Origin: Candidatus Zipacnadia bacterium
GTDB lineage: Bacteria > Armatimonadota > Zipacnadia > Zipacnadales > UBA5352
Direction: 5' to 3'
DNA length: 44,615 nucleotides
Assembly: GCA_029821635.1 (NCBI GenBank)
Contig: JALGSW010000010.1
Location: 1-44,615, forward strand
Every line of letters starts with the position of its first letter. Position 1 is the stretch's first letter. Below the pieces are notes generated by a model. That model saw only the letters and a list, made by a program, of their open reading frames with translations, was not told where the DNA came from and did not search any database. The translations under genes and the position numbers were made by a program. Shown here one piece after another: positions 1 to 7,823 of the stretch.

Positions 1-921
1 GCGACGAACGCGCGCCTCTGGACGCTGCGGGCGCTGCCACGCGCGGCACGTACGCTGGGCCTGGACGTGCTGCACGTGCAGTACAACGGGCCGCGGATCA
101 GGCGACCCGCGCTCGTGACCACGGTGCATGACATCAGCTTCCGCCTCTTCCCGGAGTGGTTCTCGCTGAAGGATCGTCTCATCCTCGACCTGGGGCTGCG
201 CTCGACGCTGTCGGTCACGAAGCACGTCTTCGCGGTCTCCGAGTGCACTTGCGAGGACATCGCGCGCGTCTACGGAGTCGATCGCGAACGCGTCAGTGTC
301 ACGCACAACGCCCTGCCGCCGGGGTTCGCGGCGCCCGAGCCGGCCTGGACGGCCGAGGTGCTCGCGCGGCACGGGGTCGAGCGGCCCTACGTACTCTTCG
401 TGGGCGTGCGGCAGCCGCGGAAGAACCTGCCACGTGCGATCGGCGCCTTCCGCGCGGCCAAGCGCAGCGCCGACCTGCCGCACAGACTCGTGCTGGTCGG
501 CAAGCGCGGCTGGCAGGCCGATGCGACGGAGCGAGTAATTGAGGCCGCCGGGCGCGACGTCCAGCCTGTCGGCTACGTGCCCGATGCCGATCTGCCCGCG
601 CTCTACGCAGGCGCGGACGCGTTCCTCTTCCCATCGCTCTACGAGGGCTTCGGGATCCCGCTGCTGGAAGCGTTCGCGTGCGGGACGCCTGTGATCGCCG
701 GGAACGTCTCGGCGATGCCGGAGGTGGCGGGCGACGCTGCGCTGCTGGTCGATCCCCGCGACGAGGCGCAGATCACCGATGCGCTGCTGCGGGTGCTGGC
801 GGACGCGGACCTGCGCGAGACGCTGACGGGGCGGGGGAGGGCGCGCGTGGGGCAGTTCGACTGGCTGGAGACCGCGCGCCGCACCGTCGAGGGCTATCAG
901 AGGGCGGCTGGTGCATCATGA
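1..921 (+). CDS. Glycosyltransferase family 4 (GT-B fold), 5' end cut by window
   Basis: The frame is open from base 1, so the start lies upstream; a GTG at 67 is internal to the conserved N-terminal domain and should not be taken as the start. The protein should transfer a sugar from a nucleotide-sugar donor to a lipid-linked or polysaccharide acceptor in the cytoplasm. The C-terminal Rossmann domain has the GT4 donor-site signature: EGFGIPLLEAFACGTPVIAG (E-x7-E) followed by a SAMPEVAGDAALLVDP loop. The VLFVGVRQPRKNLPRAIGAF segment is the usual GT4 entry into the C-terminal domain. The stop overlaps the next glycosyltransferase start (ATGA), so the two are translationally coupled, as in exopolysaccharide or O-antigen clusters. 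Family assignment is firm; donor and acceptor are unknown. Confidence 0.93.
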   Translation, partial: ATNARLWTLRALPRAARTLGLDVLHVQYNGPRIRRPALVTTVHDISFRLFPEWFSLKDRLILDLGLRSTLSVTKHVFAVSECTCEDIARVYGVDRERVSVTHNALPPGFAAPEPAWTAEVLARHGVERPYVLFVGVRQPRKNLPRAIGAFRAAKRSADLPHRLVLVGKRGWQADATERVIEAAGRDVQPVGYVPDADLPALYAGADAFLFPSLYEGFGIPLLEAFACGTPVIAGNVSAMPEVAGDAALLVDPRDEAQITDALLRVLADADLRETLTGRGRARVGQFDWLETARRTVEGYQRAAGAS

Positions 922-1796
922 GCGCGCCGGCGCTGTCGATCGTGATCGTCTCATGGAACACGCGCGACTACCTCGACGCGTGCCTGACGAGCCTTCGCGA
1001 CGCGCCCGACGCGGTCACGCGCGAGGTCATCGTGGTGGACAACGCCTCCGAGGACGGCACGGCCACGATGGTGGCCGAAGCGCACCCGGGCGTGACGCTG
1101 GTGGCGAACGATGCGAACCTCGGCTACGCGGCGGGGAACAATCAGGGGATCGAGCTGGCGTCGGGGGAGCAGGTGCTGCTGCTGAACCCGGACGTCGTCG
1201 TGCATGAGGGCGCGCTTGACACGCTCGTGAGCTTCCTGGCGCGCTGCCCCGAGGCGGGCGCGGTCGCGCCGCGGCTGATCCTGCCCGACGGCTCCGTGCA
1301 GGCGAGCTGCCGGAGCTTCCCGACGCCTGACGTGGTGCTGTACGAGGCGCTGGGGCTGAGTCGGCTGTTCCCGCGCAGCCGCCGGTTCGGCAAGTACCGT
1401 ATGACGTGGTGGGACTACGACGACGAGCGGCAGGTCGATCAGCCGATGGCGTCGTCGATCCTCATCCGTGGCGAGGCGCTGGCGCAGGTCGGGGGGATGG
1501 ATGAGCAGTTCCCGATCTTCTTCAACGATGTGGACCTGTGCAGGCGTCTGCGGGACGCCGGGTGGAATATCTGGTACACGCCGGAGGCGTCGATGGACCA
1601 CGTCGGCGGCGCTTCGACCGGGCAGGTGCGGCGGCGGATGCTCGTCGAATCGCACCGCAGCTTCGTGAGGTTCTACGAGGTGCACTACCGGGGACGGGTG
1701 GCGTGGTGGAGGTACGGTGGCGCGATCGCGCTGCTCAAAGTGGGCTTCGCGGCGAGGCTGCTGGCGCTCGACCTGCGTACCGCGCTGAGGGGCTGA
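918..1796 (+). CDS. Glycosyltransferase family 2, rhamnosyltransferase-like
   Basis: A 292-residue GT-A fold transferase. The start is the ATG inside the ATGA overlap with the preceding GT4 gene; the open frame runs further upstream, but only as a shadow of that gene. Visible motifs are LSIVIVSWNTRDYLDACL at the N terminus, VDNASEDGT in the nucleotide-binding loop, NLGYAAGNNQGI, the DxD-like LLLNPDVVV around residue 95, and FNDVDLCRRLRDAGW, which is characteristic of the WbbL/rhamnosyltransferase-like branch of GT2. There is no membrane segment, so it probably acts at the inner face of the membrane on a lipid-linked acceptor. The pairing with a GT4 enzyme indicates the tail of a surface polysaccharide operon. 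Rhamnose as the donated sugar is only a family-level guess. Confidence 0.92.
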   Translation: MSAPALSIVIVSWNTRDYLDACLTSLRDAPDAVTREVIVVDNASEDGTATMVAEAHPGVTLVANDANLGYAAGNNQGIELASGEQVLLLNPDVVVHEGALDTLVSFLARCPEAGAVAPRLILPDGSVQASCRSFPTPDVVLYEALGLSRLFPRSRRFGKYRMTWWDYDDERQVDQPMASSILIRGEALAQVGGMDEQFPIFFNDVDLCRRLRDAGWNIWYTPEASMDHVGGASTGQVRRRMLVESHRSFVRFYEVHYRGRVAWWRYGGAIALLKVGFAARLLALDLRTALRG

Positions 1797-1975
1797 AGGC
1801 AGCGGGCGTAGGGCGCTTCGGAGGAAGTACTGGTCTGCCGGGAGATCGTAGAGGTAGTTTTCAGGCACGCGAGGAAGCCTATTCGTTGACTGCACTGCCG
1901 CCGGTCGCGTGTGGGGCGGCGTGCCGTTGAGCCGCGTCTGAGAGCCTGTTCGGCGCACCGAGGAGGGACTGCTCT
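1797..1975. other. Intergenic gap before the histidine kinase
   Basis: 179 bases without a convincing gene. It contains a GGAGGAA at 1820-1826 not followed by an ATG, GTG or TTG at a useful distance. The only firm element is the Shine-Dalgarno AGGAGG at 1961-1966 that sets the TTG start of the next gene. No clear promoter or terminator was found by eye. Confidence 0.5.
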
Positions 1976-3268
1976 TTGTCAATACAGGAGCCTGCAGTTG
2001 AGTCCGGCGGCGATGACGCCAATCGTAGCCGGCGTTCGCTGCTCTACGCAACCGCTATTCTGCTTGTCCTCATGCTGGTCATGTCCGTAGCCGCGCACCT
2101 CGTGCAGTTGCGGCCGGCGGCACTGATCGGATTCCCGGTCATGATGATCGGCGCGACCGCACTGATCCTCATCCTGCTCTATCTTGTCGGGCCCAGGCCG
2201 GAGGCGGCCGAGGGCGACGCTGTCCGGACCGTGGTGCGCGCGGCGCTGATGCCCGCGGTGGCGTTGGACGCGCAGACCGGGCGCGTCCTCGCTGCGAACG
2301 ACGAGGCGACGACGATGGTGGGGCCTGCGCGCCTGGCGCCGGGCAATCACTTCAGTGACCTCTTTGCCGACGACAGCCCGGAGAAGGCCTGTCGCCGGAT
2401 TTTCGAGGAGGCGGTGGAGCGCGGTCAAGCCGAGGCGGACGCCTGCTCGATGCGCACGCACACCGGAGCCCCGGTGGTCGTGCGGCTTATGGCACGGCTG
2501 TACCCGGCCGCTGATGCCGGCACCGCCGGGTTCGTCGTCGTGGGCTTCGACGGCAACGAGGCGAACGACGCGGTCGCGCAGTTCGCGCGGGTGCAGGAGC
2601 GGCTGATGTCGAACATCAGCCACGAGCTACGCACGCCGCTGAACGTGGTGATGGGCTTCTCCGAACTGCTCACGACCGGGACGCTCGGGGAGATGCCGGA
2701 CAAGCAGCTCGATGCGGCCGCGGAGTGCCATGAGGGCGGCGAGCGTATCCTGCGGCTCATCAACGACATCCTTGACGTGGGCCGCAGTCGGAGCTACTAC
2801 CTTGCCGGTGAGGAACACCCCATCGCCCCGCTGCAGATGATCCGGCGGATCGAGAACCTGCTCGCGGGACAGGCGCGGCGGGAGAACCTGCAGGTAGAGA
2901 TGAATGTGGAGCCCGGCCTCCCGGAGATCTCGACCGAGGAGCGGGCGTTCAAGCAGCTTGTCTACCACTTGCTTCTGAGCAGCATGGACCGCAGCCAGCC
3001 CGGTGGCGCGGTGCGCATCGCGGCGCGCCAGGATGGCGAGGAACTGGTCCTGACCGTGACCGATTCGGGGCCCGAGCTGACTGAGCCGATCCGAGTTGGG
3101 CGGGTGCCCTCGGTCTCCGATGACGCCGCCCGTGACACGCTCGCTCCGCCGCTGCTGGGTCTGCCATTGTGCGCGTTCCTCGCCGAGCGGCTCGGCTCCA
3201 CGCTGACCGTCAGCACCGATCAGGATGGCGTTCACTTCGAGGTCAGGTTGCCGCGAGAGCGCTCCTGA
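1976..3268 (+). CDS. Membrane-anchored PAS-like sensor histidine kinase with degenerate ATP site
   Basis: 430 residues from a TTG start that is supported by AGGAGG nine bases upstream. Two membrane helices lie at about 21-43 and 49-71 with almost no periplasmic loop, so the input is probably intramembrane or cytoplasmic. A PAS-like region covers about 88-195, with VALDAQTGRVLAANDEA at its start. The dimerisation/phosphoacceptor helix carries SNISHELRTPLNVVMGFSEL with the phosphorylatable His at 216. The C-terminal ATPase domain is recognisable but worn: the N-box has HLLLSSMD (331-338) where NLLxNAxK is expected, and the D/G1 box reads DSGPE (363-367) instead of DxGxG. No response regulator gene is adjacent. 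It may be a weak kinase, a phosphatase-type partner or a pseudokinase. Confidence 0.88.
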   Translation: MSIQEPAVESGGDDANRSRRSLLYATAILLVLMLVMSVAAHLVQLRPAALIGFPVMMIGATALILILLYLVGPRPEAAEGDAVRTVVRAALMPAVALDAQTGRVLAANDEATTMVGPARLAPGNHFSDLFADDSPEKACRRIFEEAVERGQAEADACSMRTHTGAPVVVRLMARLYPAADAGTAGFVVVGFDGNEANDAVAQFARVQERLMSNISHELRTPLNVVMGFSELLTTGTLGEMPDKQLDAAAECHEGGERILRLINDILDVGRSRSYYLAGEEHPIAPLQMIRRIENLLAGQARRENLQVEMNVEPGLPEISTEERAFKQLVYHLLLSSMDRSQPGGAVRIAARQDGEELVLTVTDSGPELTEPIRVGRVPSVSDDAARDTLAPPLLGLPLCAFLAERLGSTLTVSTDQDGVHFEVRLPRERS

Positions 3269-3340
3269 GCACGTCGGCCGTCCGATCGGCGACGCCACGT
3301 TGTTGCGTCCTTGAATCGCACCGTCTGGGGGTCGCATACG

Positions 3341-5677
3341 ATGAAGGCCTCTGCATCACGCATCGCTCGCCCGATCGTCGCGCTGTTCGTCATCTGCACT
3401 GCCCTCGGCGCCGTGCACCTCGCCTGCGCTCAGGAGAACCTCATCGCCAACCCCGGCTTCGAGCTCGACGAGGACGGCGACGGCATCCCCGACGGCTGGG
3501 GCTTTAGCTGGGTCACGACCAGGTCCGGTGACACGCCAGAACTTGGGCGGCAGGAGCCGGACTGGGGGCGCGATGACGACGCGGCGCACGCGGGAGACTT
3601 CTCCGTGCGCACCGGCGTCGAGCGCGCCATCGACGACGGCCTCTGGCAGCAGAGCAACATCGAGCTGCCCGCGGGTGTGCGTGTCTACCGCCTCAGCGCA
3701 TGGATGAAGGTCGAGGGCGCCGATGGCGGCACCGCGCACGTGGCGGTGGTATACCTGGGCCAGGACGGCACGTGGCTGGGCGCGGATTACAACGCGATCC
3801 TGGTCGACGAGGACACTGACTGGCGACGCTTCGTCGCGCTGTGCCAGCCGCCTGAGGGGGCGAAGTTCCTCCGCCTGCGGCTGTGGACGAACTTCAACCG
3901 GCGCGGGCCGATCACGGCCTGGTACGATGACCTGACGTTCGAGCCGACCGACCTCGAGGAGGCGCCCCCCTTGCAGCACGTGGACCTGACGCCGATGCCC
4001 GCGCTGCCCGAGGCGGATCGGGCGCGCGGCTACGTGCCCTTCGCAGCGAACTACCTCGACGCGGTCATGCCCGCGATCGTGCCGACCGCCGAACAACTCG
4101 CGCCGACGCTGCGCGTCTTCGCCGCGCCCGGTGAGAGGGAGCCGATCAGCTTCGCAGTGCGTGCGCTGGACGATCAGACGGGCATGAGCGCCGCGATCGA
4201 CGCTTTCTCCGGCGAGGCCGGTTCGCTGCCGCAGGGCGCGGTGTACGCCGGCGTCGTGCGCGACCTCGTGCGGAAGATCCACCCGCGGACCGATGAGATG
4301 CTGTCGCTGCCCGCCTTCATCGAGGACATGCACCCGGTGGACGTGCCTGCGGACAGCTCGCGGTGGTACTGGTTCACGGTGCAGGTGCCGGACGACGCGG
4401 CCCCCGGCCTCTACCGCGCGACCATCACGATTTCCGCGAGCGGCGGCGATACGCAGGTGCCGGTTGAGCTAGAGGTGATGCCGATCGAGCTGATGCGGCC
4501 TGAGGGCATCGCCTGGGGGATGTACGACTACATGCATCGCACCTATTCCGACGCGCCGGACGCGATCGAGGAGAAGTTCCGCGATCAGGCTGCGCACGGG
4601 ATGACGTCCGTCGGGCTGTGCGGCAACCACGGTGTCGAGACGGAGATGTTGGACGGTCGCGTGGTGATGCACTGGACCGGCGATACGAACCTCGAGCGCG
4701 CGATGGAGGGCTACGTCGCGGCGGGCTTCACGGAGCCGATCCAGTGGCTGATCGCCGGGGACATCTGGCGCTTCGCGCAGCAGTCCGGGGAGGTCGGCAC
4801 GCCGGAGTACGCGGCCGCCTACAGGGGCGTCATCCAGGCCGTGCTGGACAGGGCCGAGGAGGAGGGCTGGCCGGAGATCATCTTCCAGCCCGTGGATGAG
4901 GCCTTCGAGCATCGCCCGGTCTTTGAGCGGATGATGGTGGAGATGGCGATCCTCAAGGAGATGGGGCTGCCCGTCGAAGCCGACGGGATGAACGGCCACC
5001 CCGAGGGCCTCGAGGAGGCGCTGCCGCTGATCGACTATCTGAACTTCCACGACGGACCGTTCCTCCAGCGCGGCGTCTACGACGCGGTCGCGTGGGAACA
5101 GTTCCGCGCGCGCATGGAGCAGCTCGGGAAGACGCTCTGGTACTACAACGTGGAGATCTCCGGGCACCGGCCGGAGAACGCGCGCTTCTCGCAGGGCTTC
5201 CACCTCTGGAACACCGGCGCGAGGGGCGCGTTTACGTGGTCCTACCGCTCGGTCCTCGACGATCCGTACACGGCGGACCCGGACGTGAGGTTCATCTTCA
5301 TGCACCGCTACCCGCCGATGGGCGAAGAGACCGGCGGCCCGTCGATCGGCTTCGAGGCCCTGCGCGAGGGGATCGACGACTATCACTACCTCTACACGTG
5401 GGACCGGCTGTGTGAGCGCGCGCTGGCGGAGGGCAGTGCCCAGCAGAAACAGATCGTGGAGACCTCGCGCGCATGGATGGCGAGCAAACTCGCGGAGATC
5501 GACTACTCGCAGTGGGCCGGCTGGCCGACGCAGGGCGAGTGGATCGGCGGGACGCTCGTGACCGACGAGGGCGCGAAGGCCGTCGCGGGTCATCTGAAGG
5601 TGCCCGGCGTGTGGAGCTTCGCGGACTACGACGAGGTCCGCCGGCGGCTGGCCGACTGGATCGTCGCGCTGCAGTGA
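3341..5677 (+). CDS. Secreted DUF4091 glycosidase-like protein with N-terminal carbohydrate-binding-like domain
   Basis: 778 residues from the ATG at 3341; the frame opens at a TTG 30 bases upstream, but the signal peptide (hydrophobic core PIVALFVICTALGAVHLA, cleavage near ACAQ) fits the ATG. After cleavage comes ENLIANPGFELDEDGDGIPDGWGF, the usual opening of a jelly-roll carbohydrate-binding-like domain (to about residue 200). The rest matches the DUF4091 architecture: a beta-sandwich with VPDDAAPGLYRATITI near 350, then a TIM-barrel-like region ending in the family hallmark ALREGIDDYHYLY. DUF4091 proteins are presumed glycoside hydrolases, but I know of no established substrate. It lies 72 bases after the kinase and 52 bases before the BatA-like gene. 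Confidence 0.85.
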   Translation: MKASASRIARPIVALFVICTALGAVHLACAQENLIANPGFELDEDGDGIPDGWGFSWVTTRSGDTPELGRQEPDWGRDDDAAHAGDFSVRTGVERAIDDGLWQQSNIELPAGVRVYRLSAWMKVEGADGGTAHVAVVYLGQDGTWLGADYNAILVDEDTDWRRFVALCQPPEGAKFLRLRLWTNFNRRGPITAWYDDLTFEPTDLEEAPPLQHVDLTPMPALPEADRARGYVPFAANYLDAVMPAIVPTAEQLAPTLRVFAAPGEREPISFAVRALDDQTGMSAAIDAFSGEAGSLPQGAVYAGVVRDLVRKIHPRTDEMLSLPAFIEDMHPVDVPADSSRWYWFTVQVPDDAAPGLYRATITISASGGDTQVPVELEVMPIELMRPEGIAWGMYDYMHRTYSDAPDAIEEKFRDQAAHGMTSVGLCGNHGVETEMLDGRVVMHWTGDTNLERAMEGYVAAGFTEPIQWLIAGDIWRFAQQSGEVGTPEYAAAYRGVIQAVLDRAEEEGWPEIIFQPVDEAFEHRPVFERMMVEMAILKEMGLPVEADGMNGHPEGLEEALPLIDYLNFHDGPFLQRGVYDAVAWEQFRARMEQLGKTLWYYNVEISGHRPENARFSQGFHLWNTGARGAFTWSYRSVLDDPYTADPDVRFIFMHRYPPMGEETGGPSIGFEALREGIDDYHYLYTWDRLCERALAEGSAQQKQIVETSRAWMASKLAEIDYSQWAGWPTQGEWIGGTLVTDEGAKAVAGHLKVPGVWSFADYDEVRRRLADWIVALQ

Positions 5678-5729
5678 GACCACCCGCAGGCGCGAACGTG
5701 CTTCCCGGAGGACCGGGCGTGGTTGAGCG

Positions 5730-7823
5730 ATGACACTCGCGAGTCCCGTCTGGCTGACGGCCGCCGCGTCGGTCATCGTGCCGATCCTCATCCACCTCTT
5801 CGGCCGCCCGCGGCCGCGGCTGCACCGCTTCCCGTCGCTGATGCTCCTGCGCCGCGTCCAGCGCGAGCGGCGCAGCACCACACGCATCCGCCGCATCGTC
5901 TCGCTGCTCCTCCGCTGCCTCGCGCTCATGCTGCTCGCGCTGGTGCTTGCGGGGCCGCTGAGCGACCGAGCGCTCCTCGCGCGTCTCGGCGAGCCGCTGG
6001 GGCTCACTGCCATCGTGCTGGACACCTCGCCGAGCATGGACGCCCGGCTGGACGATGGCCGCTCACGCGGCCGCCCCATCGACCGCGCTCGTGAAGCTGC
6101 GCTGGCGGTCCTCGACGCGCTGCCCGATGGTGAGGAGGTCATTGTGCGTGACACCGGCGGTGAGGCCGCGGCGGTGTTGGCGGTGGCCGATGCGGAGCGC
6201 ATGATCGCGTCCGCGACGCTGAGCGACCGGCGCGCGCGGCTTGGCGACGACGTCGCCGCGACGCTGGATGGTGACCGGCCGATCGCGCGCGTCTTCGTGG
6301 CGACGGACCTGCAGGCGTCCTCGCTGGGCGCGCTGCCGCCGTCGGCGGACAGGCAGGCTCGAGCGATCGTGCTCGATGCGGGCGGGGAGATCGGCGGCAA
6401 CTCCGCGGTCACCCGCGTGGAGGCGAGCTCGCCGGTGCTGACGCGCGGCCGGCCGCTGGAGTTGCTGGTGCGCGCGCGCACGTGGGGCGAGGGTCAGGGG
6501 CGCGTGCCGCTCACTGTGGAGTGCGCCGGGGAGAGCGCGACGGCGGGGATCGACCTGCTGCCGGACGCGCGGTCGGTCGCGTCGGTCGAGGCGCCGGCGC
6601 CCGAGGCCGGGCTGCTCACCTGCGCCGCGCGCCTGCCCGCCGACGCGATGCCGGGCGATGACGAGCGCGTCTTCGCCGCGTTGGTGCGTGAGCGCCTGCG
6701 CGTGGCGGTGATCGGCCCCGAGCGCGAGACGCGCTTCATCGAGGCGGCGCTCGACCCGTGGCCGGCGGGCGACCCACGATCGGCGGTCGAGGTCGTGCGG
6801 CCGGACGCGCTCAGCGGCGAGTCCGACCTTGACGCGGTGATCTTCGCCTCAGGCGACGCGACGGACGCCGAGCTGGCGGCGCTGCGCGCGCTCACCGGGC
6901 GTGGCACCGGCGTGATGCTCTACGCGACCGCGAGCCCCGCGATGCTGGATGCGGTGGGCCTTGGCGGCGTGACGCTGGGCGATGCGCTCCGCCGCGAGGA
7001 CGGCGCGGCGCTCGCGGAGATGACGACGGACCGGGGGCCGCTGGCGGGCTTCGCCGATCCGGGCGCGGGCGATCTGACCGCCGGGCGCTTCACGACGCTG
7101 CCGCGGGTGACGATCGGCGACGATGCGGATGTGAGCGTCCTCGCGCGTTACGACGACGGCATGCCGGCGCTCATCGAGGGCGCGGATGGGCGCGCTCGGA
7201 CACTGCTCTTCGCGACCTCCCCCGACGACGGCTGGGGCGACCTCGTGCGCATCCCCGAGTTCGTGCCGCTGATGCACCGGCTCGCGATGCACCTGGCAGC
7301 CGGGACCGAGCCGGCGATCCTCGCGGGCGCGCCCGGCGAGCCGACAGTCGGCGCCGTCCCTGCCTTTGCAGGACCGGGCTCCAGCCTGTCCGTCGTTGCT
7401 GTTCCGTCGTCTGTGGGACGGGCTTCCGAGCCGGCCGTCGCTGCCGTCTCGTCGTTTGTAGGACGGGCTTCCAGCCCGTCTGTCGTTACTGGCGATGACG
7501 ACTGGCAGTTCGTGGCACCGGAGCGCGGGGTGTACGCGCTGCGCTCGGGCGAGGAGGAGATCGCGGCCTGCGCAGTCAACCTCGACGCAGCCGAGTCCGA
7601 TCCGGCGCGCCTGACGGATGCCGAGGTGCGCGAGCGCCTGCGACCGATGGACGCGCAGGTGGTGGAGGCGAGCGCGCTGGATGCCTTCCTCGCGCGCCTG
7701 CGACCGGACGCGGCGGACGTGTCATCCCTGATCGCGCTGCTGGCGCTGTTCGTCCTCGCGGTTGAGGGCGTGCAATCATTGCAGCCGAGTGGAAGCTCCG
7801 ATGGTGAGCGAGGAGAGCGATGA
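5730..7823 (+). CDS. BatA-like membrane protein with VWA-like domain and repeat-derived linker
   Basis: 697 residues. The N terminus is a clear BatA/aerotolerance-regulator N-terminal domain: LASPVWLTAAASVIVPILIH, then FGRPRPRLHRFPSLMLLRRV, then a second helix SLLLRCLALMLLALVLAG. It is followed by a von Willebrand A-like segment starting LTAIVLDTSPSMDARL, whose DxSxS keeps the MIDAS start as DTSPS. A GATase-like middle region and a C-terminal helix (SLIALLALFVLAVEGV) complete the BatA/CoxE-like layout. Between about residues 541 and 587 three tandem copies of an intergenic palindromic repeat are read in frame (VGRAS-type units), an insertion unlike the rest of the protein. The stop overlaps the alanine racemase start by 4 bases. 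No MoxR ATPase is visible in this window, so the usual partner must be elsewhere. Confidence 0.85.
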   Translation: MTLASPVWLTAAASVIVPILIHLFGRPRPRLHRFPSLMLLRRVQRERRSTTRIRRIVSLLLRCLALMLLALVLAGPLSDRALLARLGEPLGLTAIVLDTSPSMDARLDDGRSRGRPIDRAREAALAVLDALPDGEEVIVRDTGGEAAAVLAVADAERMIASATLSDRRARLGDDVAATLDGDRPIARVFVATDLQASSLGALPPSADRQARAIVLDAGGEIGGNSAVTRVEASSPVLTRGRPLELLVRARTWGEGQGRVPLTVECAGESATAGIDLLPDARSVASVEAPAPEAGLLTCAARLPADAMPGDDERVFAALVRERLRVAVIGPERETRFIEAALDPWPAGDPRSAVEVVRPDALSGESDLDAVIFASGDATDAELAALRALTGRGTGVMLYATASPAMLDAVGLGGVTLGDALRREDGAALAEMTTDRGPLAGFADPGAGDLTAGRFTTLPRVTIGDDADVSVLARYDDGMPALIEGADGRARTLLFATSPDDGWGDLVRIPEFVPLMHRLAMHLAAGTEPAILAGAPGEPTVGAVPAFAGPGSSLSVVAVPSSVGRASEPAVAAVSSFVGRASSPSVVTGDDDWQFVAPERGVYALRSGEEEIAACAVNLDAAESDPARLTDAEVRERLRPMDAQVVEASALDAFLARLRPDAADVSSLIALLALFVLAVEGVQSLQPSGSSDGERGER
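7350..7490 (+). repeat. Three tandem in-frame copies of the GGCTTCCAGCC palindromic repeat
   Basis: Three units of roughly 45-55 bases inside the BatA-like gene. Unit cores are GACCGGGCTCCAGCCTGTC (7372-7390), GACGGGCTTCCGAGCCGGCC (from 7408) and GACGGGCTTCCAGCCCGTC (7462-7480). The same core occurs outside genes at 17001-17040, 19054-19097 and, inverted, 34720-34757. In the gene it encodes repeated units around VGRASEPAV and VGRASSPSV. The reading frame is kept across all three copies. Confidence 0.85.

Noticed and set aside
299-634. Long antisense open frames opposite most genes
   Set aside because: They are expected from GC-rich third codon positions, have no ribosome sites, and translate to Arg/Ala/Pro-rich low-complexity sequence.
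1797-1930. Short frame after a GGAGGAA in the gap before the kinase
   Set aside because: No ATG, GTG or TTG follows the ribosome-like site at a usable distance and the product has no recognisable feature.
7350-7490. CRISPR-like array
   Set aside because: The three units are adjacent, diverged, palindromic and coding, with no unique spacers between identical repeats and no cas genes in the window.
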